Positions 6,531 through 6,990 of a stretch of 6,990 nucleotides of DNA are shown here, in pieces; position 1 is the first letter of the stretch; each line of letters opens with the position of its first letter. This DNA is from Acidobacteriota bacterium. GTDB lineage: Bacteria; Acidobacteriota; Terriglobia; Terriglobales; Acidobacteriaceae. Location: assembly GCA_021810735.1 (NCBI GenBank), contig JAJZIF010000203.1, forward strand, positions 1-6,990, in the 5' to 3' direction. The position numbers were made by a program, and so were the translations under genes. Below the pieces are notes generated by a model, which saw nothing but the letters and a program-made list of their open reading frames with translations, searched no databases and was not told where the DNA came from.

Positions 6531-6540
6531 TCCCCGCCTC
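6531..6540 (-). promoter_or_regulatory. Ribosome binding site deciding the start of the first binding-protein gene
   Basis: The minus strand reads GAGGCGGGGA immediately before the ATG at 6528-6530, with the GAGG core 6 nt from the start codon. With the signal peptide that begins at this ATG, it favours 6530 over the upstream in-frame ATG at 6641, which has only AAGGA 4-5 nt upstream. Confidence 0.5.
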
Positions 6541-6637
6541 AACTCCGGCTGGGCAAAGCCTTTCCATGCCTCTGGCTCTCGCTGCTCCGCATCCACGCCG
6601 CTGTTCCTGGCGAAAACGCTGGGCGCGGCACCGTCCA

Positions 6638-6990
6638 TCATGCCATCCTTGCTGTTGGCGCGGATGGTGGGTTGCGCGGCTTACTGGCCGCCGCGCGGGC
6701 CGACGAGAAATTCTCCTCCGTCTCAAAGATGGCCATGGCTTCCATTTCAACCAGCAGGCTTGGCCAGCACAAAATCGCCTGAATCCCGGTGGAAGCGGGC
6801 AGAGGATCCAGACCCTGTTGCCGAAAGAACTCAGTGCGTATTTCGTTGAATGCAGCATAGTCGCGCTCGATGTCGCGGAGGTAACAGGTGGTCCGGACGA
6901 CATCCTTCCAGGTAGCGCCTTCCGATTCCAGTAAGTCCGTAATGTTCTGGTAAGCCCGCCAGGTTTGCGCCCGGAAATCTCCTGGGTGTA
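6638..6990 (-). CDS. RidA/YjgF/Rid-family protein, partial (5' end outside window)
   Basis: The last 116 codons run from the right edge (first full codon at 6988) to a TGA at 6638-6640. The sequence follows the Rid fold: FRAQTWRAYQNITDLLESEG, then WKDVVRTTCYLRDIERDYAAFNE, then DPLPASTGIQA and LLVEMEAMAIFE. Canonical RidA hydrolyses reactive enamine/imine intermediates and uses an Arg in a P-A-R-S motif (Arg105 in E. coli RidA) to hold the substrate carboxylate. Here that position is Ser (PAST), while the following E-x-E-A-x-A segment is retained. Imine deaminase activity is therefore doubtful, and the protein probably belongs to another Rid subgroup with a different ligand. A tail of about 27 residues after the domain is longer than usual. 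It opens the operon as seen here, with its stop overlapping an in-frame ATG of the next gene. No signal peptide can be judged because the N-terminus is missing. Confidence 0.85.
   Translation of the reverse strand, partial: HPGDFRAQTWRAYQNITDLLESEGATWKDVVRTTCYLRDIERDYAAFNEIRTEFFRQQGLDPLPASTGIQAILCWPSLLVEMEAMAIFETEENFSSARAAASKPRNPPSAPTARMA

Noticed and set aside
6151..6903. 250-codon minus-strand frame across the RidA and first binding-protein genes
   Set aside because: It is out of frame with both supported proteins, its Arg/Pro-rich composition is typical of a shadow, and the true RidA frame lacks a start only because it enters from outside the window.

Overview
The window looks like chromosomal DNA of an Acidobacteriota-type soil bacterium. 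This is inferred from the moderately high GC content, an ASPIC/UnbV-domain gene end, and a Tat-exported gluconate-2-dehydrogenase-subunit-3 protein paired with a GMC flavoprotein. I can make no firm taxonomic call without a search.

The right 5.5 kb (1499-6990) is one compact operon on the minus strand. In transcription order it reads: a RidA/YjgF-like protein (5' end outside the window), two tandem periplasmic substrate-binding proteins of the branched-chain amino-acid type (Peripla_BP_6-like), a GMC-family FAD dehydrogenase, and a Tat-signal small subunit of the gluconate 2-dehydrogenase subunit 3 family. Two junctions are clean ATGA overlaps (3865-3868 and 5151-5154). A third ATGA lies at the RidA end (6638-6641), although the second gene probably starts further in. 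The last junction has a 27-bp spacer with a strong ribosome binding site. No ABC permease or ATPase and no cytochrome gene is visible. The GMC protein carries a C-x5-C-x3-C set whose spacing matches my recollection of the [3Fe-4S] ligands in bacterial FAD-glucose dehydrogenase alpha subunits. The simplest reading is a periplasmic gamma-alpha type FAD/Fe-S dehydrogenase, co-made with two binding proteins that may sense, carry or deliver its substrate rather than feed an ABC importer.

The left 1.5 kb is a patchwork of broken genes. On the plus strand at about 1220-1399 is the last 59 codons of an ASPIC/UnbV-domain protein, converging on the operon. Immediately left of it is an IS630-family remnant on the minus strand. 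Its orfA is intact, its orfB is shifted in frame at an A6 run, and orfB homology ends just after the first catalytic Asp. The remnant is fused to a minus-strand FHA-domain gene (145-657) with a weak GTG start and a suspicious zinc-knuckle-like reading in another frame just upstream, so the FHA gene may be 5'-truncated. The first about 110 bases hold only the end of an unidentified plus-strand reading frame.

No tRNA, rRNA, CRISPR array, riboswitch or convincing terminator was seen.
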